Positions 11,898 through 20,263 of a DNA stretch of 64,000 bases are shown piece after piece. Numbering within the stretch: position 1 is the first letter of the stretch; each line of letters opens with the position of its first letter. The stretch lies in NCBI GenBank assembly GCA_900770725.1, contig CAAGLL010000027.1:18439-82438 (forward strand). Reading direction: 5' to 3'. The DNA is from an uncultured Succinivibrio sp. GTDB lineage: Bacteria; Pseudomonadota; Gammaproteobacteria; Enterobacterales; Succinivibrionaceae. Position numbers and translations under genes: made by a program. Below the pieces are notes generated by a model. That model searched no databases, was not told where the DNA came from, and saw only the letters and a program-made list of their open reading frames with translations.

Positions 11898-13571
11898 TCA
11901 GAGCTTGCCGTCCTGGTATTCCTTGGCCGCGCGGATGAACCCCGTGAAGAGCGGGTGCCCGGTGCGCGGGTTGGAGGTGAACTCGGGGTGGAACTGCACG
12001 CCGATGAACCAGGGGTGGCTCGGGATCTCGATGCACTCGACGAGGCGGTTGTCGGTCGACATGCCGGCAACGCGCATGCCCGCCTTCTCGAGATCGCCGA
12101 TGAGGTTGTTGTTGACCTCGTAGCGGTGGCGGTGGCGCTCGACGATGTCGTCCTTGCCGTAGAGCTTGCGCACGAGCGTGCCGCTCTTCAAGTGGCACAG
12201 CTGGCCGCCGAGCCTCATGGTGCCACCAAGGTCGGACGCGCCGGAGCGCTTTTCGACCTTGCCGTCCTCGCCCAGCCACTCAGTGATGAGCGCGACGACC
12301 GGGTACTTGGTGTCAGGATCGAACTCGGTGGAGTTGGCGCCGGGCATGTTGGCCACGTCGCGGGCGTACTCGATGATGGCAACCTGCATGCCCAGGCAGA
12401 TCCCGAGGTAGGGGATCTTGTGCTCGCGCGCGTAGCGCGCGGCCATGACCTTGCCCTCGATGCCGCGCTTGCCGAAGCCGCCGGGCACCAGGATCGCGTC
12501 CAGGCCCTCGAGCACCTCAGTGCCCTTGACCTCGACGTCCTCGGAGTCGATGTACTTGATGTTGACCGTCAGGCGGTTCTTGAGGCCGCCGTGCTTCAAG
12601 GCCTCGTTCACCGACTTGTAGGCGTCGTGGAGCTCCACGTACTTGCCCACCATGCCGATGTTGACCTCGCCCACGGTGTTGGCCTGCTGGTAGAGCACCT
12701 GCTCCCAGTCGGAGAGGTCGGCCTCCGGCACCTTGAAGCCGAAGCGGTCGACGATGAGCTGGTCGAGGTACTGGGACTTGAGGATGGCCGGGATCTTGTA
12801 GATGGAGTCGACGTCCTTGAGGGAGATGACCGCGCGCTCGGGCACGTTGCAGAACATCGCGATCTTGTGGCGCTCGTGCGGCGGGATGCTGACCTCGGAG
12901 CGGCAGATGAGCACGTCAGGCTGGATGCCGATGGAGAGCAGCTCCTTCACGGAGTGCTGGGTCGGCTTGGTCTTCACCTCGCCGGAGGTCTTGAGGTACG
13001 GAACCAGGGTCAGGTGCATGAACACCGCGTTCTCGCGCCCGATCTCGACGGCCAGCTGGCGGATGGCCTCGAGGAACGGCTGGGACTCGATGTCGCCGAC
13101 CGTGCCCCCGATCTCGACGAGCGTGACGTCATTGCCCTCGGCGCCGTCGATGATCTTCTCCTTGATGGCGTTGGTAATGTGCGGGATCACCTGTATGGTG
13201 GCGCCCAGGTAGTCGCCGCGGCGCTCCTTGCGGATCACCTCGGAGTAGATCCTGCCGGTGGTGCAGTTGTTCTTGTGCGACATCCTGGCGTGGATGAAGC
13301 GCTCGTAGTGGCCGAGATCGAGGTCGGTCTCCGCGCCGTCCTCGGTCACGAACACCTCGCCGTGCTGGATCGGGCTCATCGTGCCGGGATCGACGTTGAT
13401 GTAGGGATCAAGCTTGATGATGGTGACCTTGAGCCCGCGGGCCTCGAGCACGGCCGCGAGCGAGGCGCCGGCGATGCCCTTGCCCAGGGAGGAGACGACG
13501 CCTCCCGTGACGAAGATAAGCTTCAATGGCTTCTTGGGCTCAGCGCTCTTTTTCTCGTTGGATGACGACAT
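11898..13571 (-). CDS. pyrG: CTP synthase
   Basis: Makes CTP from UTP with glutamine. The N-terminal synthetase domain starts LKLIFVTGGVVSSLGKGIAG, with INVDPGTMSPIQHGEVFVTE following. The C-terminal glutamine amidotransferase has the nucleophile Cys in GICLGMQVAI and the HPEF triad segment in VQFHPEFTSN. At 557 residues the length is typical. It leads the pyrG-ftsB-ispD-ispF-yqaA-nlpD-rpoS set of same-strand genes with very short gaps. Confidence 0.97.
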   Translation of the reverse strand: MSSSNEKKSAEPKKPLKLIFVTGGVVSSLGKGIAGASLAAVLEARGLKVTIIKLDPYINVDPGTMSPIQHGEVFVTEDGAETDLDLGHYERFIHARMSHKNNCTTGRIYSEVIRKERRGDYLGATIQVIPHITNAIKEKIIDGAEGNDVTLVEIGGTVGDIESQPFLEAIRQLAVEIGRENAVFMHLTLVPYLKTSGEVKTKPTQHSVKELLSIGIQPDVLICRSEVSIPPHERHKIAMFCNVPERAVISLKDVDSIYKIPAILKSQYLDQLIVDRFGFKVPEADLSDWEQVLYQQANTVGEVNIGMVGKYVELHDAYKSVNEALKHGGLKNRLTVNIKYIDSEDVEVKGTEVLEGLDAILVPGGFGKRGIEGKVMAARYAREHKIPYLGICLGMQVAIIEYARDVANMPGANSTEFDPDTKYPVVALITEWLGEDGKVEKRSGASDLGGTMRLGGQLCHLKSGTLVRKLYGKDDIVERHRHRYEVNNNLIGDLEKAGMRVAGMSTDNRLVECIEIPSHPWFIGVQFHPEFTSNPRTGHPLFTGFIRAAKEYQDGKL

Positions 13572-13608
13572 GGATACTCCGCCGAAAAGAATTTCACATA
13601 ACCCAGCG

Positions 13609-13614
13609 ATTATA
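13609..13614 (-). promoter_or_regulatory. possible -10 element for pyrG
   Basis: TATAAT on the minus strand 38 bases before the pyrG ATG. A TTGACA at 13640-13645 is 25 bases away, too far for standard spacing. A short inverted repeat, GGAAC-TC-GTTCC (13621-13632), lies between them. Regulation of pyrG here cannot be read further. Confidence 0.35.
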
Positions 13615-13748
13615 GCATAGGGAACTCGTTCCTCCGGGCTGTCAACCGGCCTTGGCGCACGCTTTGCAAATCGAAGCAGCGATCAACAATATCTTGATAA
13701 ACAAGAGATTAAAAGGAAGTTCGCGCGGACGCATGAAGGCTTGCGCAT

Positions 13749-13822
13749 CGCCCCCGCGCAAGGCGGGGGCGGCCCGCGCAGGGCGCGGGCGAAGGCTTTA
13801 AAGGAAGGGCGCTGCGCGCCCT
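13749..13822 (-). terminator. cluster of three GC-rich hairpins after relA
   Basis: Three consecutive palindromes: CGCCCCCGC with GCGGGGGCG (13749-13771), GCCCGCGC with GCGCGGGC (13772-13790), and AGGGCGC with GCGCCCT (13806-13822). On the minus strand the last one is followed by TCCTTTAAA, a weak T-tract 15 bases after the relA stop. Probably the relA terminator region. Confidence 0.5.
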
Positions 13823-13836
13823 GCCCGCAGGAGAGG

Positions 13837-16095
13837 CTACATGCGCTCTATCGATGTGATCTGGGGGATGGCCCTGATCTTGGTTGCCAGGCGGTCGAAG
13901 GCCGAGAGCCCGGTGACCAGCAGGTCGATGTCGATGATGCTCGTCATGTTCTTGCTGTCAACGCGCGACCTCACGCCTGCGATGTTGAGCTTCTCGTTGG
14001 CAATGAGCGTGGTGATGTCGCGCAGCATGCCCGAGTAGTCCTGGCCCGTGATCCTCATCGTGATCGTGTAGGTCTTGTCGCCCGAGCTGCCCCACTGCGC
14101 CGGCACCACCTTGTCAGGCTCCGAGAGCGCGAGTGCCTTGAGCTGCTCGCAGGATCTGCGGTGGATGGAGACGCCGCGGCCCTTGGTGATGAAGCCCACT
14201 ATCTCGTCCCCCGGGATCGGCTGGCAGCACTTGGCGATGTGCGTGAGCAGGTTGCCCACGCCGTCGACTATCACCGCGCCGGGCTTCTGGCGGTTGTGCT
14301 GCTGGATGGCGGTGTTGGACTTCTGCTCGATGATCGCGTTGAGCTCAGCCTGCTTCTGCTCATCGCTCTTCTCGGCCTCGGCGAGGTTCGTGACGAAGGC
14401 CAGCACGGTGTTGACGCTGGTGTCGCCAGCGCCAACTGCGGCGAAGAGGTCGTCGGCCTTCTTGACGTTGAAGCGCTGGAGGTTGGCCGAGACCATCGCG
14501 GTGAGCGCGTCGCGCCCGATCCCAAGGCCCCTGCGCTCGCACTCGCGCAGCACGTCGTCGTAGCCGCTGTCGCGGTTGCGGTCGTAGTCGAGCTTGCGGA
14601 AGTAGGACTGCACCTTCGCGCGCGCCCTCGCGGTCTTGATGAAGCCGTTGTCGGGGTTGAGCCAGTCGCGCGAGGGGTTGGGGTTCTTCTGGGTGATGAT
14701 CTCGACGGTCTCGCCGGTGTGCAGCACGTAGTTGAAGGGGACGATCCTCCCGTTCACCTTCGCGCCTATGCAGCGGTGGCCGACCATGGTGTGCACCGAG
14801 TAGGCGAAGTCCAGCGGGGTCGCGCCCTGCGGCAGGTCGAGCACCTCGCCTGCCGGCGTGAAGACGTAGACCTCGTTCTCGAAGACCTGGTTGCGGAACT
14901 TCTCCATGAGCGTGCCGGACTCGACCAGGTCGTCCCTCCACGCCAGGAGCTTGCGCAGCCAGTTGATGCGCTGCTCGACGCCCGAGCTCTGCCCCGCCCC
15001 TTCCTTGTACTTCCAGTGCGCGGCCACGCCGAGCTCGGCGGTGTTGTGCATGTTGCGCGTGCGGATCTGGATCTCCACGCGCTTGTCCCCGTCGCCGTAG
15101 ACCACGGTGTGGATGGACTGGTAGCCGTTGGCCTTGGGGTTGGCGATGTAGTCGTCAAACTGCTCCTGGATGTGGCGCCACCTGGTGTGGACGATGCCGA
15201 GCACGGCATAGCAGTCGGAGATCTTCTCGACGATCACGCGTACGGCGCGGATGTCGTAGAGCTCGTCAAAGCGCAGGTGCTTGCGCTGCATCTTGCGCCA
15301 GATGCTGTAGATGTGCTTGGGCCTGCCGTAGACCTCGCACTTGATCCCCTCCTTCTTGAGGAGATCGGAGAGCTCGCCGACGAAGTTCTCGATGTACTTC
15401 TCGCGGTCGACGCGCCTCTCGCCTAGGTCGCGGGCGATCTCGCGGTACTTGTCCGGGTGCAGGCAGCGGAAGGCCAGATCCTCGAGCTCCCACTTGAGCT
15501 GGCCGATGCCCAGGCGGTTGGCAAGCGGGGCGTAGATGTTCGCAACCTCGCGGGCGATGGCGGTGCGCACCGCCTCGTCGGCGTTGGCCGCGGCCCTGAT
15601 GACCGCGATGCGCTCGGCAAGCTTGATGACGACCGCGCGCACGTCTTCGACCATCGCAAGGAGCATGCGCCTGATGCGGTCGACCTGCTCTTCGGAGGCA
15701 GTGCCGGAGTTGATGGTCTGGAGGAAGCGGATGGCCTCCATCTTGCGGACATTCAGGAGGAGCTTGTGCACCTCGGGGCCGAAGTGCTCGAGGACCTGGG
15801 CCGGGGTGATGTAGCCGTTCTCGAAGGCCGGGTAGATGATGCTGACCTTTAGCGACATCAGATCCATGTTGACGGTCATCAGCACGGAGACGATTTCGGC
15901 CGAGAGCCTCACGAAACGCTCGCGATCGGCCTCGACGTTCTCCTTCTTGAGCTTCTTCTCGCGATCCTCAAGGCATGAGATCACAAAGTCGCTGGTCTTG
16001 TGGAGCTCAAGCCGGTCGGCCTCCGGCAGCTTGAGATCGTCTATCCAGTTCTTGAAGTCGAACGAAGGTTCGTGGGTGTCCCTGATCGCGACCAT
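13837..16095 (-). CDS. relA: GTP pyrophosphokinase RelA
   Basis: Ribosome-associated (p)ppGpp synthetase of the stringent response. The 752 residues hold a degenerate HD domain, where YPAFENGY stands in place of the catalytic HD pair, so hydrolysis is not expected. The synthetase domain follows with FDELYDIRAVRV, NGYQSIHTVV and VEIQIRTRNMHNTAELG. A TGS domain (YVFTPAGEVLDLPQGATPLD) and a C-terminal ACT domain close the protein. An AAGGA ribosome-binding site directly precedes the ATG. SpoT would be needed elsewhere for hydrolysis. Confidence 0.96.
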   Translation of the reverse strand: MVAIRDTHEPSFDFKNWIDDLKLPEADRLELHKTSDFVISCLEDREKKLKKENVEADRERFVRLSAEIVSVLMTVNMDLMSLKVSIIYPAFENGYITPAQVLEHFGPEVHKLLLNVRKMEAIRFLQTINSGTASEEQVDRIRRMLLAMVEDVRAVVIKLAERIAVIRAAANADEAVRTAIAREVANIYAPLANRLGIGQLKWELEDLAFRCLHPDKYREIARDLGERRVDREKYIENFVGELSDLLKKEGIKCEVYGRPKHIYSIWRKMQRKHLRFDELYDIRAVRVIVEKISDCYAVLGIVHTRWRHIQEQFDDYIANPKANGYQSIHTVVYGDGDKRVEIQIRTRNMHNTAELGVAAHWKYKEGAGQSSGVEQRINWLRKLLAWRDDLVESGTLMEKFRNQVFENEVYVFTPAGEVLDLPQGATPLDFAYSVHTMVGHRCIGAKVNGRIVPFNYVLHTGETVEIITQKNPNPSRDWLNPDNGFIKTARARAKVQSYFRKLDYDRNRDSGYDDVLRECERRGLGIGRDALTAMVSANLQRFNVKKADDLFAAVGAGDTSVNTVLAFVTNLAEAEKSDEQKQAELNAIIEQKSNTAIQQHNRQKPGAVIVDGVGNLLTHIAKCCQPIPGDEIVGFITKGRGVSIHRRSCEQLKALALSEPDKVVPAQWGSSGDKTYTITMRITGQDYSGMLRDITTLIANEKLNIAGVRSRVDSKNMTSIIDIDLLVTGLSAFDRLATKIRAIPQITSIERM

Positions 16096-16428
16096 TCCTT
16101 TCCGCTCCCCTGATGCGCTTGATCCATGCGTGGGGATTTTAAACCATGAATGGCAGGCGGCCCGTCAAAGAGCGAAAAGTTCCAGGAGAAAGCCCGCCGC
16201 CGGCATCAACTTCCAGGATACGGAAGCTCATTCTGCAAGGATCTCGCCTTGGCTGAACTGCACGGCCTTGCCGATCCTTTAATTGGGCATTAGTCCTGGT
16301 GGAAGTTCACTACAACTTGAAAAAAGCAAGACAGACTGCGCTGGCCGCGCCAGGCCGCGCGCGCCTTGTCTTCTGCATTCAAACTGCAAAACCCAATCCC
16401 ACGCATGGCGCCGGCGCTTGAGAGACCT
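16096..16428. other. gene-free stretch between fic and relA
   Basis: No intact gene. The part next to fic holds a terminator-like hairpin, and the part next to relA holds an AT-rich TTTAAAAT that could be a -10. On the minus strand at 16228-16278 a 16-codon open stretch reads RIGKAVQFSQGEILAE and then stops; it resembles the end of an AlpA/excisionase-type helix-turn-helix protein. It may be debris from the event that brought in fic. This is weak evidence. Confidence 0.35.
16319..16372 (-). terminator. terminator after fic
   Basis: On the minus strand an outer AAGACA/TGTCTT stem encloses a GC-rich inner hairpin (CTGG with CCAG), followed closely by GCTTTTTTC. It lies 57 bases beyond the fic stop. 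Base pairing is imperfect, so strength is uncertain. Confidence 0.45.
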
Positions 16429-17364
16429 TCAAAACCTCTTCCAGCAGTTTTCTTTCAGGAAAGCCGCGATGAGCCCAGCATCGCTCCCCTCGTAGCAGGC
16501 GACAAGCAGCTTCTTGAACTCTGGAACATTCCCCTCGGGGATCACGATGAATCCCTGCCCATGGGCTATCAGGAAATGGCTTGCGAAGATCACGGCCGCG
16601 CGCTTGTTTCCGTCAAGGAAGACCTGCGTCTTCATCGTGTAGAGGCACAGATGTATCGACTTGTCGATATCGGGCATGTCCGATGCGAGGATGTTTTCGA
16701 TCTGATCCTTCACCTCGTGCTCCACTGGGATGGGAGGAACGCAGGACGATCCGCCGATCGTCACCGGCACGCCGCGGATCCTTCCGCCGTCTGCGAAAAA
16801 GCCCTCGTTTACGAGCCTGGCAATATGGCAGAGGACGCAATAGTCGCTCCTTGCCTGAATCACATCCTCGTCCAGGATGAACTCCCAGGCGTGCTTGAGG
16901 TTGAGGATCTTCTGGACGTCGGCTGCCGTCATGCCGCTCACCTTGCCGTTGTCCATGATCTCCTCGGTCTGCTGATAGGAAGCGGGCACGCCCTCCAGAA
17001 CCGCCTGGTCATAGATGTTCGCCTTCATGTTGGCCCGGGCGAAGTCCAGATTACGAGCCACGCGCGGCGGAAGCTCGCCTCCCTGGTACCCAAGGTCGGC
17101 AAGGACCTTGTCGAGCTTGCGGATCTGCTTTCGCAAATCACGGGCCTCGCGGGTGCTGCGAATGAGGAGCTGGTGGAGGTCGTCCGAGTAGGCCCCGACA
17201 TAGGTGGAGGCAACCCTGCTGCCTGTGCGCTTTCGCGTGTACAGGTATTTCCGGCCGCTCACTTCCTTGACTTCAGGCGTGCCCTCGTAAGGGATCAGCG
17301 AAAGCCTGGCGTTCAGATCAGCCCTTTGACGGAGCGCTTCCAGGACTTCATCGAATGCGGACAT
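16429..17364 (-). CDS. Fic-domain protein with altered catalytic motif
   Basis: Fic enzymes usually transfer AMP or other phosphate groups to proteins. The 311 residues contain an N-terminal Arg/Lys-rich helical region, then NIYDQAVLEGVP, which resembles the autoinhibitory (S/T)xxxE(G/N) segment but has Gln at the Ser/Thr position. The Fic core follows: NLKHAWEFILDED, then QVFLDGNKRAAVIFASH. The last matches HxFx(D/E)GN(G/K)R except that the catalytic His is Gln. The phosphate-binding loop DGNKR is intact. The gene stands alone between relA and a GNAT gene, with a long inverted repeat at its promoter. It could be a toxin, a pseudoenzyme or an enzyme with different chemistry. Confidence 0.8.
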   Translation of the reverse strand: MSAFDEVLEALRQRADLNARLSLIPYEGTPEVKEVSGRKYLYTRKRTGSRVASTYVGAYSDDLHQLLIRSTREARDLRKQIRKLDKVLADLGYQGGELPPRVARNLDFARANMKANIYDQAVLEGVPASYQQTEEIMDNGKVSGMTAADVQKILNLKHAWEFILDEDVIQARSDYCVLCHIARLVNEGFFADGGRIRGVPVTIGGSSCVPPIPVEHEVKDQIENILASDMPDIDKSIHLCLYTMKTQVFLDGNKRAAVIFASHFLIAHGQGFIVIPEGNVPEFKKLLVACYEGSDAGLIAAFLKENCWKRF

Positions 17365-17378
17365 CGGCCCTTCTCCTT

Positions 17379-17421
17379 TTAGGGAACATTTCTCACATCA
17401 AGATATCAAAATGTTCCCTAA
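17379..17421. repeat. 13-bp inverted repeat at the fic promoter
   Basis: TTAGGGAACATTT at 17379-17391 and its exact complement AAATGTTCCCTAA at 17409-17421, separated by 17 bases. The centres are 30 bases apart, about three helical turns. The near arm is only 15 bases from the fic ATG. Position and symmetry fit an operator for a dimeric or tetrameric repressor, perhaps autoregulation. Confidence 0.6.
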
Positions 17422-17534
17422 GCGCTGAAGATGAAGGCTGCGCTAGCCGCATCGCGGCGCCTGCCATTGCCTTGCTTCTGACCGTTCGGCACCCGCGAAA
17501 GGCCTCAGGACCGATCCGGCGATCGACCCGATGA

Positions 17535-17578
17535 GCAAAAGGGCAGGCGCCCATTTAGCGGAACGCCTGCCCTTTTGC
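17535..17578 (-). terminator. bidirectional intrinsic terminator after the GNAT gene
   Basis: A 15-bp perfect stem (GCAAAAGGGCAGGCG with its complement at 17564-17578) around a 14-base loop. The A and T runs at the stem ends allow action in both directions. It lies 21 bases beyond the GNAT stop on the minus strand. Confidence 0.7.
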
Positions 17579-17598
17579 CTGCTACGAGCTTGGACCTT

Positions 17599-18123
17599 TC
17601 AACCCAGGACATGCTCATACAGCTCGTAGTCCGTCCAGCCCGTGTCTTCATAGTACATTTTCAGCGTGTCCATGTACTTGAAGCCCAAACCCGTGTAGAG
17701 CTTTTCCGCCGGCACGTTCCCGGCGAGCACATCGAGCCTGACCGCCTTCTGATGGGTGCTGGCGCCTACTTCAAATGCCTTCCTCACCATCGCCTTGGCA
17801 TAGCCTTTCCCGCCATATGCAGGATGAACGCCAAGCGCATGGATGACCAGGGCCTCGTCTTCAGACGCCTCGGTCTGCCACTTGAACCTGCTGTAACCTT
17901 CATTGCAGCAGTGGTTGAGCACCATCGCGCCTGCGATATTGCCATCCTCTACGCAGACGTAGAGCTCCCCGGCTTCTATCGATTCCTTAAGGAACTCCGG
18001 GGCCGGATAGATGTCCTTCTTCCACCCGATGTCGTACGGGGAATCCTTCATCGCGTCTATCAGCGAGTGGTAAAAGCTCCTGGCAGCTTCAAATTGATCC
18101 TTGTTCGCCTTGGAAATTCTCAT
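17599..18123 (-). CDS. GNAT family N-acetyltransferase
   Basis: Transfers an acetyl group from acetyl-CoA to an unknown amine or protein N-terminus. The 174 residues carry the GNAT motif A as VIHALGVHPAYGGKGYAKAM, where YGGKGYA is the CoA pyrophosphate loop. The C-terminal motif B region reads VRLDVLAGNVPAEKLYTGLG followed by FKYMDT. The substrate cannot be inferred. It is followed by its own terminator and separated from rlmD by 72 bases, so it is probably a single-gene unit within the accessory patch that also holds fic. Confidence 0.85.
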   Translation of the reverse strand: MRISKANKDQFEAARSFYHSLIDAMKDSPYDIGWKKDIYPAPEFLKESIEAGELYVCVEDGNIAGAMVLNHCCNEGYSRFKWQTEASEDEALVIHALGVHPAYGGKGYAKAMVRKAFEVGASTHQKAVRLDVLAGNVPAEKLYTGLGFKYMDTLKMYYEDTGWTDYELYEHVLG

Positions 18124-18195
18124 CGACAGCCCCCCAGATTCCGATCAGGCTCGCCCGCAATCCGCTTCCTTCTCCAGGCACGCCTGCATCCAGCC

Positions 18196-19560
18196 TCAGG
18201 CCTTCTTCCCCTTTGCCCTCGCGAGCACTATGACGGTCTCGATATGGGCCGTGCGCGGGAACATGTCGAAGATCCCCCACTCCTTGATGGAGTAGCCGCT
18301 TGAGAGCATCTGCGGCAGATCGCGCGCGGCGGCAAGCGGGTTGCAGGAGACTAAGACCACGAGCGGGAAGCCCCGCTTGGCGCAGTAGGCGCAGGCGCGC
18401 GAGGCGCCTTCCCTTCCGGGGTCCATGACCACGGCGTCGTGATCGCCCAGGGCGAAGTCGTCCTTTTCAAACGCCTCGTCAAGATCCACCGTCACGAAGG
18501 AGGCGGTGGAGATCCCGGATAGCTCAGCGCTCCTTGTTGCAAGCTCGGTCATCGAATCCACGACGTCGGCGCCGACAACCTTGGCCCCCGACTTGGCAAG
18601 CGGCAGCGTGAAGTTGCCGATCCCGCAGAAGAGGTCGAGCACGCTCATCCCGGGCTTCGGTTCCACGGCCTTGAGCACGCGCCCGACCATGGCCTTGTTC
18701 ACCTCGCGGTTGACCTGCACGAAGGAGTCGCCGCGGCAGAGGATCCTGATCCCGTCCGAGGTGATGTAGAGCGAGTCGGGATCGCCGCAGATGAGGCGGG
18801 AGCGCGGCAGCTCCTTCATGCCCTCGGAGGTGCGCTCCATGACGTTCTCGGTGGCGCTTGCCACGATCCCGCGCGGCGCAGCGAAGGCTGAGAGCGCCTC
18901 CTCGTCCTCCTTGGGGATGGCCGCGGTCACGCGCAGGTTCATGCCGGTCGCCTCGTCGCCTTGCACGAGCTCGACGTGGCCGATCCTGCCGCGGCACTTG
19001 AGCGAGCCCAAGAGCTCCCGAAGCGTGGGCAGCAGTGCGTTGAGCTTTGGATCGAGCGTGAGGCAGGAGTCGATGGTGCAGACATCCTTGGACTTGCCGG
19101 CGCGAAAGCCCAGGCGGAACACCCTGCGGTCAAAGCGCGCGGCCAGGCGGCAGCTGCGGCGGTAGCCCTGCTGCGGGCTGTGCTCGATGAACGACGGGGC
19201 GGAGAGCTCGATCCCCGCCTTCTTGAAGATCCTGCGGATCCCCGCGATCTTCGCGTCAAGGGCATCGCCGGGATCGATGTGGGCAAGCGGGCAGCCGCCG
19301 CACTGCCCGTGCACCGGGCATGGATCCTCCATCCTGCGCTCAGAGCGCTTCAAGAGCTTTATGACCGAGCACTGCCCAGTGGTGCCCTTCTGCCACAGCG
19401 GCTGGACGCGGGCGATCTCGCCTGGCAGCAGATCCTCGCAGAACCACACGCAGCCGCGCGCCTTGCCGACGCCCTGGCCCTTGATGTCGAGAGAGGCGCA
19501 TTCAAGCTCGAAGGCGCTGCGGTCAAATGACTTTTTTCTGGGGACGTAGAAGCTGACCAT
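18196..19560 (-). CDS. rlmD: 23S rRNA (uracil-1939-C5)-methyltransferase
   Basis: SAM-dependent methylation of U1939 in 23S rRNA. The 454 residues start MVSFYVPRKK, aligned with the E. coli start, then a TRAM domain. The iron-sulfur site CPVHGQCGGCP has a fourth Cys in CTIDSC. The methyltransferase core has VLDLFCGIGNFTLPLA, VVMDPGREGA and the catalytic region LVSCNPLAAARDL. An upstream in-frame ATG at 19587 is possible. With the chosen start the gene overlaps the end of recO by 38 bases. RlmD lies near relA, as in many gammaproteobacteria. Confidence 0.9.
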   Translation of the reverse strand: MVSFYVPRKKSFDRSAFELECASLDIKGQGVGKARGCVWFCEDLLPGEIARVQPLWQKGTTGQCSVIKLLKRSERRMEDPCPVHGQCGGCPLAHIDPGDALDAKIAGIRRIFKKAGIELSAPSFIEHSPQQGYRRSCRLAARFDRRVFRLGFRAGKSKDVCTIDSCLTLDPKLNALLPTLRELLGSLKCRGRIGHVELVQGDEATGMNLRVTAAIPKEDEEALSAFAAPRGIVASATENVMERTSEGMKELPRSRLICGDPDSLYITSDGIRILCRGDSFVQVNREVNKAMVGRVLKAVEPKPGMSVLDLFCGIGNFTLPLAKSGAKVVGADVVDSMTELATRSAELSGISTASFVTVDLDEAFEKDDFALGDHDAVVMDPGREGASRACAYCAKRGFPLVVLVSCNPLAAARDLPQMLSSGYSIKEWGIFDMFPRTAHIETVIVLARAKGKKA

Positions 19561-20263
19561 CACGGGCCTCCTTGAGGTATGACGCATAAAGATCGCGCGA
19601 GCGCAGCCTGCGCCCGTTCAAGAGAGAGGCGATCGCGGCGCGGTTGACGGCCTTCAGGGCCGCGCGGGCGTCGGGGCGGGCGGTGAGCCCCGCTGCGACG
19701 GCGTTGAGCGCGGCCCCGTCCACCGCGTCGGGATCGCCGTCCTGGGCTATGGCAAAGCCCTCGCCTGGGATGAAGCAGTAGCGCGCGCCCTCGTCAAAGC
19801 CGCCCTGGCCGAAGTCCGGCGCGTAGCCAAGCTGCGAGAGCAGCCCGGTCTCGAAGTCTCGCAGCGCCATCGCCTCATCGCCGTTGCGCAACCGCTCGAG
19901 CGTGTCCATGTACAGCGCGAAAAACTGCGGGCTGCCCTCGTCATCGCGGTAGAGCCAGTAGACGAGCTCGTTGACGTAGCCTGCGCAGAAGACCGCAGGA
20001 GCCGGGATCTCAGGGGCAGGCCCGACCGCGCGCGCCGCGCGCAGCACTGCAAGCTCGGACCTGCCGCGCACAAACTCACACTCAAGCGGGGAGAACGGGC
20101 GCAGCAGCGCCCGCAAGCGGTTAAGCTCCTTTGCCGAGGCCCTGCACACCGCCCCGACGCGCCCGTGCGCAAGCGAGAGCAGCGTCAAGAGCAGCGAGCG
20201 CTCGCGGTAGGGCCTGCTGTGGATGAGGTAGCAGGGCTCGGGGGCCCCGGGGATGGCGCTCAC
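19523..20263 (-). CDS. recO: DNA repair protein RecO
   Basis: Loads RecA on SSB-coated single-stranded DNA with RecR. The 246 residues begin with the OB-fold segment CYLIHSRPYRERSLLLTLLS, followed by HGRVGAVCRA and the helical domain containing GYVNELVYWLY. Its start overlaps the era stop by four bases, and its end overlaps rlmD. It belongs to the lepA-lepB-rnc-era-recO block. Confidence 0.93.
   Translation of the reverse strand: MSAIPGAPEPCYLIHSRPYRERSLLLTLLSLAHGRVGAVCRASAKELNRLRALLRPFSPLECEFVRGRSELAVLRAARAVGPAPEIPAPAVFCAGYVNELVYWLYRDDEGSPQFFALYMDTLERLRNGDEAMALRDFETGLLSQLGYAPDFGQGGFDEGARYCFIPGEGFAIAQDGDPDAVDGAALNAVAAGLTARPDARAALKAVNRAAIASLLNGRRLRSRDLYASYLKEARDGQLLRPQKKVI

Noticed and set aside
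11955..13565. Long open frame on the plus strand, more than 500 codons
   Set aside because: It lies fully opposite pyrG, has a Val/Leu/Asp/Gly-rich composition typical of the antisense of GC-rich genes, and shows no family motif.
13741..15426. Long open frame on the plus strand, about 560 codons
   Set aside because: Antisense shadow of relA, with no ribosome-binding site and no recognisable domain.
16228..16278. Separate small gene for an AlpA-like protein
   Set aside because: Only 16 codons follow an in-frame stop and there is no start, so at most it is a relic.
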